From Flavobacterium sp. N502540 (lineage in GTDB: Bacteria; Bacteroidota; Bacteroidia; Flavobacteriales; Flavobacteriaceae): a stretch of 64,000 nt of DNA. The stretch is taken from positions 3,782,001 through 3,846,000 of the forward strand of contig NZ_CP110012.1 in the NCBI RefSeq assembly GCF_025947365.1, in the 5' to 3' direction. A program made the translations under genes and the position numbers. The notes beneath the pieces are model-generated. The model was not told where the DNA came from and did no database searches. It saw only the letters and a program-made list of their open reading frames with translations. How positions within the stretch are numbered: position 1 is the stretch's first letter; every line of letters starts with the position of its first letter. Positions 55,038 through 63,526 of the stretch are shown in pieces.

Positions 55038-55560
55038 GCGGAGTATTTGAGAATAGAAAATTATCTGAACGGATAAAATTTATACCAAAATATTACAAAT
55101 ATAACAATTTTAAAGAATTAATCATTTTAAATAATTGAAAAGATTAAGAAAAATTAGGTGATACAATAGATGTTGGGAGTAATTTCTATCTAAAATTAAC
55201 AGATAATGATAAGTTTATAGTGATATCATATAAAAAGTAAAGCAACAATCTTTTTTATAGCTTTCTCATTCACGCTAGAAAAAACATCATTCATGACATT
55301 AAATTTTTCGTTCATGACATTTTTGTTATTATTTATAGAATCAAACAGTAGTTTTATTTTGGAAACAAAATTTTACGATAGTTTTTAGGTAATTTTTTTA
55401 AATATAATTTAAAATAGGTTTGATTGAATGATTAATCAAATTGGATTTAGAAAGATCATAAAGAAGTAGAGTAAAAAATCTTTTTTATTTTTAAAATCTG
55501 GTTATACGCAGTAGTTTACATAATGTAAGATACAAATAATTCGTATATAAAAACAAAATT
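55038..55560. other. Long leader region of the amidohydrolase operon
   Basis: There is no gene in this 523-bp AT-rich stretch. Its one clear pattern is a direct repeat, TTCATGACAT at 55291-55300 and again at 55312-55321, exactly 21 bp apart (two helical turns). The operon starts about 240 nt downstream. No clear -7 box was found at a convincing distance. Confidence 0.45.
55291..55321 (+). promoter_or_regulatory. Direct-repeat operator candidate
   Basis: Two copies of TTCATGACAT are spaced 21 bp start to start, which places both on the same face of the DNA helix. Such spacing is typical for binding by a dimeric or tandem-HTH regulator such as AraC types. It is upstream of the amidohydrolase/FAD-oxidoreductase operon. 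The regulator is unknown. Confidence 0.35.
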
Positions 55561-57489
55561 ATGAAACATAAACATACAGAAGGATTACAGTGTTCGTGTT
55601 GTAGTCCATTATGGAAAATGCTATTACCCAATACAAATGGGATGGCTATTATGACTGATAAAAACAATGAATTAGAAAAACATCCATCTTGTAAAAATCT
55701 TATTTTTCGTACTGGAGTAAAAGAAGATAGTACAGGTAGTAAGCAAGTTGGATACATTCAAACCCTAGAAGGAGGAAAAGATGTAATGGTAGAAGCCATT
55801 GCCATATCTGAAGGTAAAATTGTTGCAACAGGGTCTTACAAAACTGTTGTCGCACAAATGCCACCAGGAACTTCGGAAAGAATTATTGATGGCGGAAAAA
55901 TTTTATTACCTGGATTTATTGAACCACATCTTCACATTATATCCTCCGCGGTTTTTAAAAAAGCTACGGATGTTAGTCCTTTTAGCGGGCAAGATTTAAG
56001 ATCCAGCATAGCTGAAACAGAAGAAGGTAAGTACAGTCGAAGGTGGGTATTAGAAGAGCTAAAAAAGAAAGTAACAAACGACAAGAATGTATGGATTATT
56101 GGTAGAAATGTTGATCCTGCTTTATTTGAGGGCTCAGATAAAGAGTTTAATGCAAAAATTTTAGATCTAGTATCAACTATACAACCTGTTTTTATCTTGA
56201 ATTCTTCTATGCATTTGGCATACATTAATACTGTTGCAGTAACATTATTGAAGAGTCAAATACCTAAAATAAGCACTAATGGTGTTTTAAAAGAAGTTGA
56301 AGGAATTGAGCCTGTTTTAGCAGTTGTGGCCAAAAGTTTACATATAGATCCCATTCTTGCTTTAGAAAAATTAGCAGAGGAAGTTAAAGAAATCTTTAAA
56401 GAAGCCAGTAGAAGAGGAGTTACTTATATGTTTGATTGTGGAATAGAGCCTTATGATAACAGCCCTAACAGAGAAGTATTAAATCTTAATCAGCCCCTTT
56501 TTTTAGATTTTTTAGCCCATCAAAAAAGTTGTCCCGTTCGTATAGGTGGTGCTTTAGTAGCACTGTCATTAGAGAAATTCAATACTGTTATTGAGGGGAA
56601 ATACAAACCTAATAAAGGTAACAATAAGTTCAACTTGGCATATATTAAACTCATTGGTGATGGTTCTAACCAAGGACTTACAGGTTATCAGTATACGCCT
56701 TATGCTTGCGATGCAAATTATAAACCTTATGATATGGTTTGCTGTCACAGCCAAAACAATACTGGAGTGTTTAATTTTGGTTATCCACTAGAGTTTAATG
56801 CTTTGGTTAGTAAAGCGAAAGTAAATAACTGGCCAGTGATGATTCATGCCAACGGGGATCATGCTATAGATCGAACAATCAATGCGTTTAAATTTGCAGG
56901 AATAAATAAAAGCACTATAAATATTAGAAGAGACCGAATAGAACATGCTTCTTTATTGACAGATAAAAATTTGAAGGACATGCAAGAATTAGGGCTTTCT
57001 CCAAGTTTTTTAATAGGACACGTAGGTTATTGGGGGTGGGTTTTTCAACAAACCATTTTTGGAAAAGAAAAAGTAAATCTTCTTGATAGATGCCAAACCG
57101 CTTTAGAGAATGGCATGCGAATAACTCTTCATAGCGATAATAGTGTTACTCCATTGGGACCATTGCGTATGATGGAACAGTCAATTGCAAGAGTGATGGA
57201 AGGTACTCCTAAAAAAACAGATTATCAGGTACTTAACGAAGTGGAGTGTATTACAAGATTTCAGGCATTAAAAGCTATGACTTACGATGCTGCTTGGCAA
57301 TGTCATGCAGATCAATGGGTAGGCTCATTAGAAGTAGGGAAATGTGCCGACTTTGTAATCTTATCAGAATCACCTTTAACTTACTTCAATAAAGAAGGGT
57401 TGAATTCTGTTGCAGGGATGCGAAATATACTTGTGTTAGAAACATGGAAAGATGGGGAAAAGGTGATGGACATACAAGGAGATTTATAA
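55561..57489 (+). CDS. YtcJ-like metal-dependent amidohydrolase
   Basis: The 642-residue protein has a short cysteine-rich N-terminus (LQCSCCSPLWKMLLPN), then the beta-strand domain (AIAISEGKIVATGSYKTVVA) and the metal-binding PGFIEPHLHIISSAV with HxH. Further segments are MIHANGDHAIDRTINAF (His), RIEHASLLTDKNL (His) and ITLHSDNSVTPLGPLRMMEQ (Asp). It ends in the family tail GKCADFVILSESPLTYF. Family members hydrolyse amides or related bonds, and the substrate cannot be given. It is longer than the usual 530-560 residues. It is followed 32 nt later by an FAD enzyme, with which it likely forms a pathway. Confidence 0.9.
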   Translation: MKHKHTEGLQCSCCSPLWKMLLPNTNGMAIMTDKNNELEKHPSCKNLIFRTGVKEDSTGSKQVGYIQTLEGGKDVMVEAIAISEGKIVATGSYKTVVAQMPPGTSERIIDGGKILLPGFIEPHLHIISSAVFKKATDVSPFSGQDLRSSIAETEEGKYSRRWVLEELKKKVTNDKNVWIIGRNVDPALFEGSDKEFNAKILDLVSTIQPVFILNSSMHLAYINTVAVTLLKSQIPKISTNGVLKEVEGIEPVLAVVAKSLHIDPILALEKLAEEVKEIFKEASRRGVTYMFDCGIEPYDNSPNREVLNLNQPLFLDFLAHQKSCPVRIGGALVALSLEKFNTVIEGKYKPNKGNNKFNLAYIKLIGDGSNQGLTGYQYTPYACDANYKPYDMVCCHSQNNTGVFNFGYPLEFNALVSKAKVNNWPVMIHANGDHAIDRTINAFKFAGINKSTINIRRDRIEHASLLTDKNLKDMQELGLSPSFLIGHVGYWGWVFQQTIFGKEKVNLLDRCQTALENGMRITLHSDNSVTPLGPLRMMEQSIARVMEGTPKKTDYQVLNEVECITRFQALKAMTYDAAWQCHADQWVGSLEVGKCADFVILSESPLTYFNKEGLNSVAGMRNILVLETWKDGEKVMDIQGDL

Positions 57490-57521
57490 TCTTTTTGACA
57501 GTTAACGTTGCTGTACCAAAT

Positions 57522-59651
57522 ATGGAAAAATATAAGCTATTTAAAATTATAAGACACTGGGCAAATCCAAATACTATGGAGGAACATTTATCCAATCAAA
57601 TCAGTCAAGACAGCCAAACAGATCTTAATGTCTTAACTGCTCAACTTAAAATTTACAATAACACAAATCAAGTCTTAACTAAAACAAAAGATTTAGAGAA
57701 GAATAAGTATTACTTAGATTTTCCTGAAAAAATTGATGCCCATAGTGAGGTAAAATTATGTCTTAAAAATGAAGTAAAATATAAGAAAATAGATATCTCT
57801 GTTTATTATCAAAATGAATACGGTACTGTTGAACTTAAAATATACAAGACCTCTAATCTATTTGAATCTAGAGTTAGTGTTATTGTAAAAAATGATTTGA
57901 TAGGTGATGTTATACTTCTAAAGAATACAAAATTCGAATTAGATACAAAAGTGCTTATAGCCGAGAGTCTTGTATCAGTTAATATGAGAAATGTGTATCA
58001 TTTTCTGAATGAACTGAAAGAACATATTAACAGAGATCAAATAGAAATGGGGGGAGGCAATTTGTTTGATATGATTAGTTACGCAAAAGCATGTCAAATT
58101 TTTAATACAAGGTTACAGCTTAGGCCTTTTGCCATTATTTATTGTATTTCAACCGAAGAAGTTCAGCGGGTTTACAAGGGAGCGATGAGTAATAATTTAG
58201 CAATCCGAGTAAGGTCAGGAGGACATGATCATGAAGGTGAATGCTCGGGAACCGATACTATTTTGATTGATTTATCAAGAATGAATATGGTAGAAGTTGA
58301 TAAGAAGAGTGGAGTTGCGACTATTGGACCTGGTAATCGATTTGAAAGATTGACCACTTTATTGGCAGAGCAGCAAGTAATGATTCCGCATGGAACTTGT
58401 GCAACTGTTGGAATTGCAGGTTTTACATTTGGGGGTGGATGGGGGCCTTGGACACGCTCAAAAGGAATGTGTTGTGAGCGATTGGTAGGCGCAACAATCG
58501 TACTTGGCGACGGGAGTATTAAAGAATTGTCAGAAGATGGTGATCTCCAAGCCAGAGAATTATTATGGGCATTAAAAGGTGGAGGTGGTTTTAGTTATGG
58601 TATAGTGACTGAGCTAAAATTACAAACTTTTGAACTGCCAAGCGAGCTTATTAGATTCGAGATAGAATGGAATAAATATGAAACTGACTTTGACACAGAA
58701 CGATTAAAAATAGTGCGCAAAAATAGGGTGCCAACGATACAATTCCTAAAAGAATGGGAAGATGTAATCAATGCAAATAGGAATTTAGAAAGTAATGCAA
58801 ATTATTTGAATTTGAATAAAAAGTTAATCGGTACTAATTTGAAAATTTCAGCTATACCAGCTATTGAAAATTTTGATGCAAACACAGTGGTCCATAATTG
58901 CGTGATGTATGGTTATTGGGAAGGAAGTGCGAGCGATCTCTCCAAGTTTATTGAAAAGAGTTTCAAGAATCCACAAACCTACGATTTTATAATTACTGAT
59001 ATCGCAGGAAAGCAGGCAGGCAAAGCCTATGGAGCGAACATGATGAGTAACTGGGATAGAGAATCTTTTCATACTATAAAACAATTATTAAAAGGGGAAG
59101 TTCAAGGTAAATTATCAAAAAGCCGTCCTATATCTCCGGATTTAGAAAACCCCGCACCTCACAAAATCACTTCCTGCCTAGTAGATACTCAAGGTCTAGG
59201 GCCGAAGGGGCATGAAGCCTTGTTACGTAGCTTGACTTCTCCATTGATATTAGATGGAAATAGAGAGATGGGACTGTTTACTTACATCACTTTAGGTGCT
59301 ATTTCGGGCATATTTTATCAAGATGAAACAAAAGAATTGGAAAGCGCATTTCCTTACAAAAACAAGCAATACACGATTCAATATCAAACCTGGTGGAACG
59401 AATCTTTGGAAAGAAAAGAAGAAGGGAAAAATAATTTTGTTTATGACAGAATCAATCAAGCATTAGATTGGATGCAAGTTTGTCGAGATTTTAATATTCC
59501 AAATACATCTGGTGCTTTCATTAGTTTTAAAGACAGTTCCATTCCTACAGAAGTTTATTTTGATACCAGTTATGAAAGATTAAAAGAGATTAAAAAGAAA
59601 TATTCTAGAGATAGCCTCAATCATTTTAGAACCAGAAAAACAATTATTTAA
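57522..59651 (+). CDS. BBE-like FAD-linked oxidoreductase with unusual N-terminal extension
   Basis: The 709-residue protein starts at ATG 57522 (MEKYKLFKIIRHWANPN); upstream in-frame codons lie in the previous gene. Residues about 1-190 form a strand-rich extension I do not recognise. From about 200 a PCMH-type FAD domain follows: NLAIRVRSGGHDHEGECSGT with the His that can be joined to FAD, IGPGNRFERLTTLL, GIAGFTFGGGWGPWTRSKGM and a CC pair that could give a second, cysteinyl FAD link. The C-terminus has the BBE pattern YERLKEIKKKYSRDSLNHFR. It oxidises an unknown alcohol or amine. It is co-oriented with the amidohydrolase and probably in one operon. Confidence 0.88.
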   Translation: MEKYKLFKIIRHWANPNTMEEHLSNQISQDSQTDLNVLTAQLKIYNNTNQVLTKTKDLEKNKYYLDFPEKIDAHSEVKLCLKNEVKYKKIDISVYYQNEYGTVELKIYKTSNLFESRVSVIVKNDLIGDVILLKNTKFELDTKVLIAESLVSVNMRNVYHFLNELKEHINRDQIEMGGGNLFDMISYAKACQIFNTRLQLRPFAIIYCISTEEVQRVYKGAMSNNLAIRVRSGGHDHEGECSGTDTILIDLSRMNMVEVDKKSGVATIGPGNRFERLTTLLAEQQVMIPHGTCATVGIAGFTFGGGWGPWTRSKGMCCERLVGATIVLGDGSIKELSEDGDLQARELLWALKGGGGFSYGIVTELKLQTFELPSELIRFEIEWNKYETDFDTERLKIVRKNRVPTIQFLKEWEDVINANRNLESNANYLNLNKKLIGTNLKISAIPAIENFDANTVVHNCVMYGYWEGSASDLSKFIEKSFKNPQTYDFIITDIAGKQAGKAYGANMMSNWDRESFHTIKQLLKGEVQGKLSKSRPISPDLENPAPHKITSCLVDTQGLGPKGHEALLRSLTSPLILDGNREMGLFTYITLGAISGIFYQDETKELESAFPYKNKQYTIQYQTWWNESLERKEEGKNNFVYDRINQALDWMQVCRDFNIPNTSGAFISFKDSSIPTEVYFDTSYERLKEIKKKYSRDSLNHFRTRKTII

Positions 59652-59774
59652 TAGTGAAAAGAGTCAGTATAGCTGTTTAAGACTTTGAGTAGAGTTAGAA
59701 AAGAAATATCTATTTCTTGATATTTGTCAATAATAATTCATAAGAAGAAATTCAAATTTGCATAAAAAATAAAA

Positions 59775-60071
59775 ATGCTAAAAATCAAACTTTACCTAAT
59801 TTTAATCATCTCCATTATAGTTGCTATTCCTATTATTAATTCTTGTTGTAGCACTTTAACAATCCCTAAAATACCTTTGGAAAGAACATTAAATTCTCAA
59901 ACCGTTAATAAGAATATACAATTTTCTATTATTGAAACCGGAACTGTCATTACGCAAAAAGCATTTGCGTTTAAAGGAGGAAGTCTTTTTAAAAATCATA
60001 AAATAGTACATATGCGGTTTGGGTAAAACATACAAAAGGAAGTTTTCTATTTGACACAGGGCTTGGAGAAT
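59775..60071 (+). pseudogene. Truncated, frameshifted metallo-beta-lactamase-fold hydrolase
   Basis: The first 80 residues (LILIISIIVAIPIINSCCST then FSIIETGTVITQKAFAFKGG) parallel the intact gene at 61070 (FSIIETGTAKTQKAFAFKGG). Near 60012-60014 a one-base loss shifts the frame; correcting it gives VWVKHTKGSFLFDTGLGE. The match then ends at about 60071, where an IS3 remnant begins. The HxHxDH site is missing. It is an inverted, inactive paralogue of 61070-62017. Confidence 0.85.
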
Positions 60072-60192
60072 CGTAACTTAATTGAACTGCTTTCTCTTTG
60101 AAAATGCAGTCGTAATTTTTAAGATTTTCTTTCATGCTTTAAAGTTAAGATTTTGTCCTTAATTAGGACTCCACGCTAAGTTAGCACATCCA
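60072..60192 (-). mobile_element. IS3-family left-end remnant, copy 2
   Basis: This matches 3742-3848. The minus strand has the end near TGGATGTGCTAACTTAGCGT, a leader, and ATG at 60133-60135 opening MKENLKNYDCIFKEKAV with QLSYD after it, the usual start of flavobacterial IS3 OrfA. The rest of the element is missing. The inner end joins the interrupted hydrolase gene after its GLGE codons. Confidence 0.65.
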
Positions 60193-60711
60193 GTTGTTAG
60201 TTGTATGTTTGTAATGAATTTTAGAGAAGGGAGAGGTGAGTATTAACTGTTGTAGGAATTACTAAAACCCTCTGAATACTATAATAATTTTTGGCTTTTT
60301 CTTTTCTTGAAATTTAAAAATTGTTAAAAAATCCCATACTAGGCAGTATAGGACTTTTCGATTAAATTCAAATCTTCCAAATTTAAATTTGTTTAGGGGC
60401 AAAACTACAGTAAATATAGTGAAATTAATTTATGGTTTTAAAAAAAGTATTGTAATTGTATCAAGATCGATGAAGTTACTGCTTTATTTAATACATAAGT
60501 AACTTAATATTTTATTCAATCAATAAATAATAGTGTGTGCTATGTTTGGGGAAAGATTGATTTTAAAACAGTTGACAGCAACAGTAATTTTCAATTCAGA
60601 CTTGATCAATCAAAATTATAGTTATTATTAGTTATAATAGGTGTTATTTTTTTAGTAATATTTGAACTTAAGTCTGTTAACTTTTGATCTTCCACAAAAA
60701 AAAACATTTTC
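60193..60711. other. Intergenic region with a terminator hairpin
   Basis: No gene is visible in these 519 bp. The one clear element is the hairpin at 60326-60353. The remainder is AT-rich, without repeats that I recognise. Confidence 0.5.
60326..60353 (-). terminator. Terminator-like hairpin
   Basis: The stem TCCnATACT/AGTATnGGA (60332-60340 with 60345-60353) has one C-A mismatch and a 4-nt loop, followed on the minus strand by TTTTTT. It could end transcripts coming from the Crp/hydrolase/SCO1 group. Confidence 0.5.
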
Positions 60712-61048
60712 CTAATTTTTAGACACCTTTTTGAGTTCATTTATACTGCTCACTTTGTCCAGAATATCCGCACTATGAACATAATTACTTGGTTCTTTTG
60801 AATCTTTATATGTGGTTGCAAAACAACTTTTGGTGCAATACTGTAAATACTATCTCTATTACCAGTTACAAAATACCATTTATTAGATATTCTGTCACTT
60901 TAGTATAAGCTTTAAGTCTTTCGACAGTATCGTGTTCTGAGTCTATAGTGTGTGATAGGAATAGTATGTTTGAATTGTTTTTGTAAATTCTATAAACACT
61001 TGTTAGCGGTTCGTTCTTTTTTATGTTTGATTTCATCATCAAATACAT
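60712..61048 (-). pseudogene. SCO1/SenC-family fragment with frameshifts
   Basis: Pieces in different frames follow the SCO1 order. First KNNSNILFLSHTIDSEHDTV with RLKAYTKVTEYL (family: LLSHTxDPExDTxxVLKxYA), then KWYFVTGNRDSIYSIA (family: WxFVTGDKxxIYxIA), then HSADILDKVSSINELKK and a stop at 60712-60714. The copper-binding CxxxC and the signal region would be upstream and are missing. SCO proteins assemble the CuA site of cytochrome oxidase. The gene is dead; it probably belonged to the same strand unit as the hydrolase at 61070. Confidence 0.75.
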
Positions 61049-61069
61049 TATTGGATTCTAACTCAATCA

Positions 61070-62017
61070 TTAGTATTGAAATTCAGGAAAATGTTTTAAT
61101 GTTTTTTGGATTTCAAAGTCGTGTGCAGGTATAACTACTAAATTTGTATCTAATTTCATTAAGGTATGTATCTTTATAATGGTTGTATCTAGTTTATTTT
61201 TATCGTAGTCAACTAATTTACTTGGTATTCTATTTTTGGATGATGGTCTTTTAAAACCTTCAATAGCCCAAGTGACATCACCTGTAAAAAAGTATCTTTT
61301 TTGCCCATTGATAAACATTCCTATTGAACCAAGCGTATGTCCAGGCAGTTTTACAAAAATCACACTTCCGTCGCCAAAAAAATCGCAAGATTCTTCAAAA
61401 AATTCGTATTTATTTTTTTCAAAATTAAGAAATTTCCATTTTGTAGATTTGTTGTTATATTGAGATTTTATAAATGCTGGCGAAAAGGCTTTGTTTGATT
61501 GTGCAAATTTTAGCTCTTCTTCAGTAGTATAAATATCCGAATTTGGAAAGTCATTAATCCCACTTGCGTGATCCCAATGCAAATGGGATAAAATAATAGT
61601 TCTTATTGAATTATTATTTAACCCATTTAATAATAATTGTTCTTTGACACTTTGTCCCTTTTTATACTTAAACATTAGTTTATGAAAGAACGACATTCCC
61701 TTATCAAATTGAATATTAATACTATCTCCAAGTCCTGTGTCAAATAAAAAATCGCCATTAGGGTGTTTGACCCAAACAGAAATATGTGCAATTTTAAGGT
61801 TTTCAAACAAGCTACCACCTTTAAACGCAAACGCCTTTTGTGTTTTTGCTGTTCCTGTTTCAATGATTGAAAACTGTACTTTATTATTTGTCCTTGTATT
61901 AAAAGCCCTATTTGTTTCTATTTTAGAAACCTCTAAAATACTATTACAAGAGTTTATGGATAGAATTGATACAAAGACTGAAGCCATTACGATGAGAGAA
62001 AGTGTATTTTTTTTCAT
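61070..62017 (-). CDS. Metallo-beta-lactamase-fold lipoprotein hydrolase
   Basis: The 315-residue protein has a lipoprotein signal (SLIVMASVFVSILSINSCNS, Cys near residue 24). The metallo-beta-lactamase core follows: LFDTGLGDSINIQFDKG, the metal site ILSHLHWDHASGIND (HxHxDH), KLPGHTLGSIGMFI (His), YFFTGDVTWAIEG (Asp) and VVIPAHDFEI (His). The ligand set is complete. Similar proteins include lactonases (AHL-type) and other hydrolases; the substrate is unknown. It lies 56 nt after a Crp/Fnr gene on the same strand, suggesting regulation by it. Confidence 0.88.
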   Translation of the reverse strand: MKKNTLSLIVMASVFVSILSINSCNSILEVSKIETNRAFNTRTNNKVQFSIIETGTAKTQKAFAFKGGSLFENLKIAHISVWVKHPNGDFLFDTGLGDSINIQFDKGMSFFHKLMFKYKKGQSVKEQLLLNGLNNNSIRTIILSHLHWDHASGINDFPNSDIYTTEEELKFAQSNKAFSPAFIKSQYNNKSTKWKFLNFEKNKYEFFEESCDFFGDGSVIFVKLPGHTLGSIGMFINGQKRYFFTGDVTWAIEGFKRPSSKNRIPSKLVDYDKNKLDTTIIKIHTLMKLDTNLVVIPAHDFEIQKTLKHFPEFQY

Positions 62018-62073
62018 TTTGCTTTTTTTTTAGCAAAATTGCAGTACATTTCACTGCTTGGCATTGACAAATG

Positions 62074-62649
62074 TCAAGAAATAGAAATTTCTTTTCTTAC
62101 CCTGCTCAATGTTTCCGGAGTAATGCCCAAATAACTTGCGATATGTAGTTGTGGAACTCTTTGGACAATTTTTTTTTCATATTTTTCAATAAAATATAGA
62201 TACTTCTCTTTTGCTGATTTCGACTGTAAGTAAATCATCCTTTCTAATACACATAAATAGTTTTGTTCTGCTAAAATTTTTCCAAATTTTTCAAATTTAG
62301 GATAGCTTTCGTATAGATTGTTTAATTGTTCAAATGTAATTGAATACAATGTACTTGACTCAAGAGCTTCTAAATATTGGATTGATGGTGTTTGTGTGAT
62401 ATAGCTAGAAAAGGAAGTTATAAATTGTCCATTACAAGCAAAATAGGTATTTATTTCTTTCCCATCAGATAAGAAGTAAGTTCTCAATAAACCTGATTTT
62501 ACAAAATATAGCTTTGAAACTTTTTGATTAATCTTTATAATTATGGTATTTGTTTTAATCTCTTCTACCTCCAATTTAGATTTAATTAAGTCAAACTCTT
62601 CATCAGCCAAACTCATAAATTGACTTAAACTTTGTCGAATATCATTCAT
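62074..62649 (-). CDS. Crp/Fnr-family transcriptional regulator
   Basis: The 191-residue protein has the cNMP-binding fold (IIIKINQKVSKLYFVKSGLL then TYFLSDGKEINTYFACNGQF) and a C-terminal HTH (LHIASYLGITPETLSRVRKE). It has no cysteine cluster typical of Fnr, so it is not an Fe-S sensor of that kind. The small size and the YLGITPETLSRVRK motif fit the Bacteroidota Crp/Fnr subgroup, often next to a single target gene. It is probably co-transcribed with the hydrolase at 61070. Confidence 0.9.
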   Translation of the reverse strand: MNDIRQSLSQFMSLADEEFDLIKSKLEVEEIKTNTIIIKINQKVSKLYFVKSGLLRTYFLSDGKEINTYFACNGQFITSFSSYITQTPSIQYLEALESSTLYSITFEQLNNLYESYPKFEKFGKILAEQNYLCVLERMIYLQSKSAKEKYLYFIEKYEKKIVQRVPQLHIASYLGITPETLSRVRKEISIS

Positions 62650-62914
62650 TAATTTTTATTCTTTATTATTTTTTTACTTCCGTCTAATATATGTGTAACT
62701 AAACAAACGTTAATTATAAAATCTTAATTGATAACTCGTTTTCAGTTCTTTAGGTTCAAGATTTATTATTTTATTCTTTTTTGTACCTGAATTATTCATC
62801 ATTTAAAGATTTAATCCTTTTTTCGTGCAATTTGGCTAGTCAATTTAAGATAGTCTGGTTAAATATTTTTTTATTTCTAAGAACACACATTAGCCTAATG
62901 GTAGAGACAAATCT

Positions 62915-63409
62915 ATAAAATCTATATCAAACTGAAAGATATCTGGTGTTATTTATATTGTACTGGTAGATAAATTTGGCCATACAGTAGATTTTCTTTT
63001 GACCAGAAAAAGACAGAGAATGAGTACTCAGTTGTTTCTAATTAAAGCAATTAGTCATAACTACAAACCAGAGTAATAAACATTGATAAAAGTGATTGTA
63101 ATACTGCCGCTATCAAAGTTTATAACAAACGCTCATTCACAAAGATTAAGATTCGACAGTGTAAAATATCTCAATAATATCGTTGAGTAGGACTATCGTT
63201 TTATAAAATGGAGGGTACAAAATGGTTTGGGTTTCAAAAATTTTGAATCTGCGAAAAGAACCTTGGGTGGGATCGAGGTTATACATATGTTGAGAAAGAA
63301 TCAGATGTTTAAGCCTGAAAAAATTATGTTTAAATCATTTTGCAAATTGGCTGCATAATTTTCGGACCTCTGATTTTTCTTAGATTTATATTGCGGATGT
63401 GACAGAATC
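62915..63409 (+). mobile_element. IS6-family remnant 3 (3' half)
   Basis: The sequence begins inside the catalytic region (IWCYLY then a frameshift) and continues with decayed parts matching SKIKIRQCKYLNNIVEQDHR of the intact copy; the catalytic Glu is changed (GTTGAG then TAG). It ends FKSFCKLAA and the right end, complementary to GATTCTGTCACATCC, at 63409. Stops and frameshifts make it inactive. The 5' half is missing. Confidence 0.85.
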
Positions 63410-63526
63410 TTATTAAAACATCGGATTTTAACTTTAGGAATGTCAAAATTATTTAAAACTTTTCTTATTTTTATAAAAAAAATAGGATATGTTTTAGTTT
63501 TACTTGAAAATAAAAATCTGTCTAAT

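Noticed and set aside
62885..62920. tRNA-like start AGCCTAATGGTAGAGA
   Set aside because: No acceptor stem, anticodon arm or T-loop fits, and it runs into IS6 remnant DNA.
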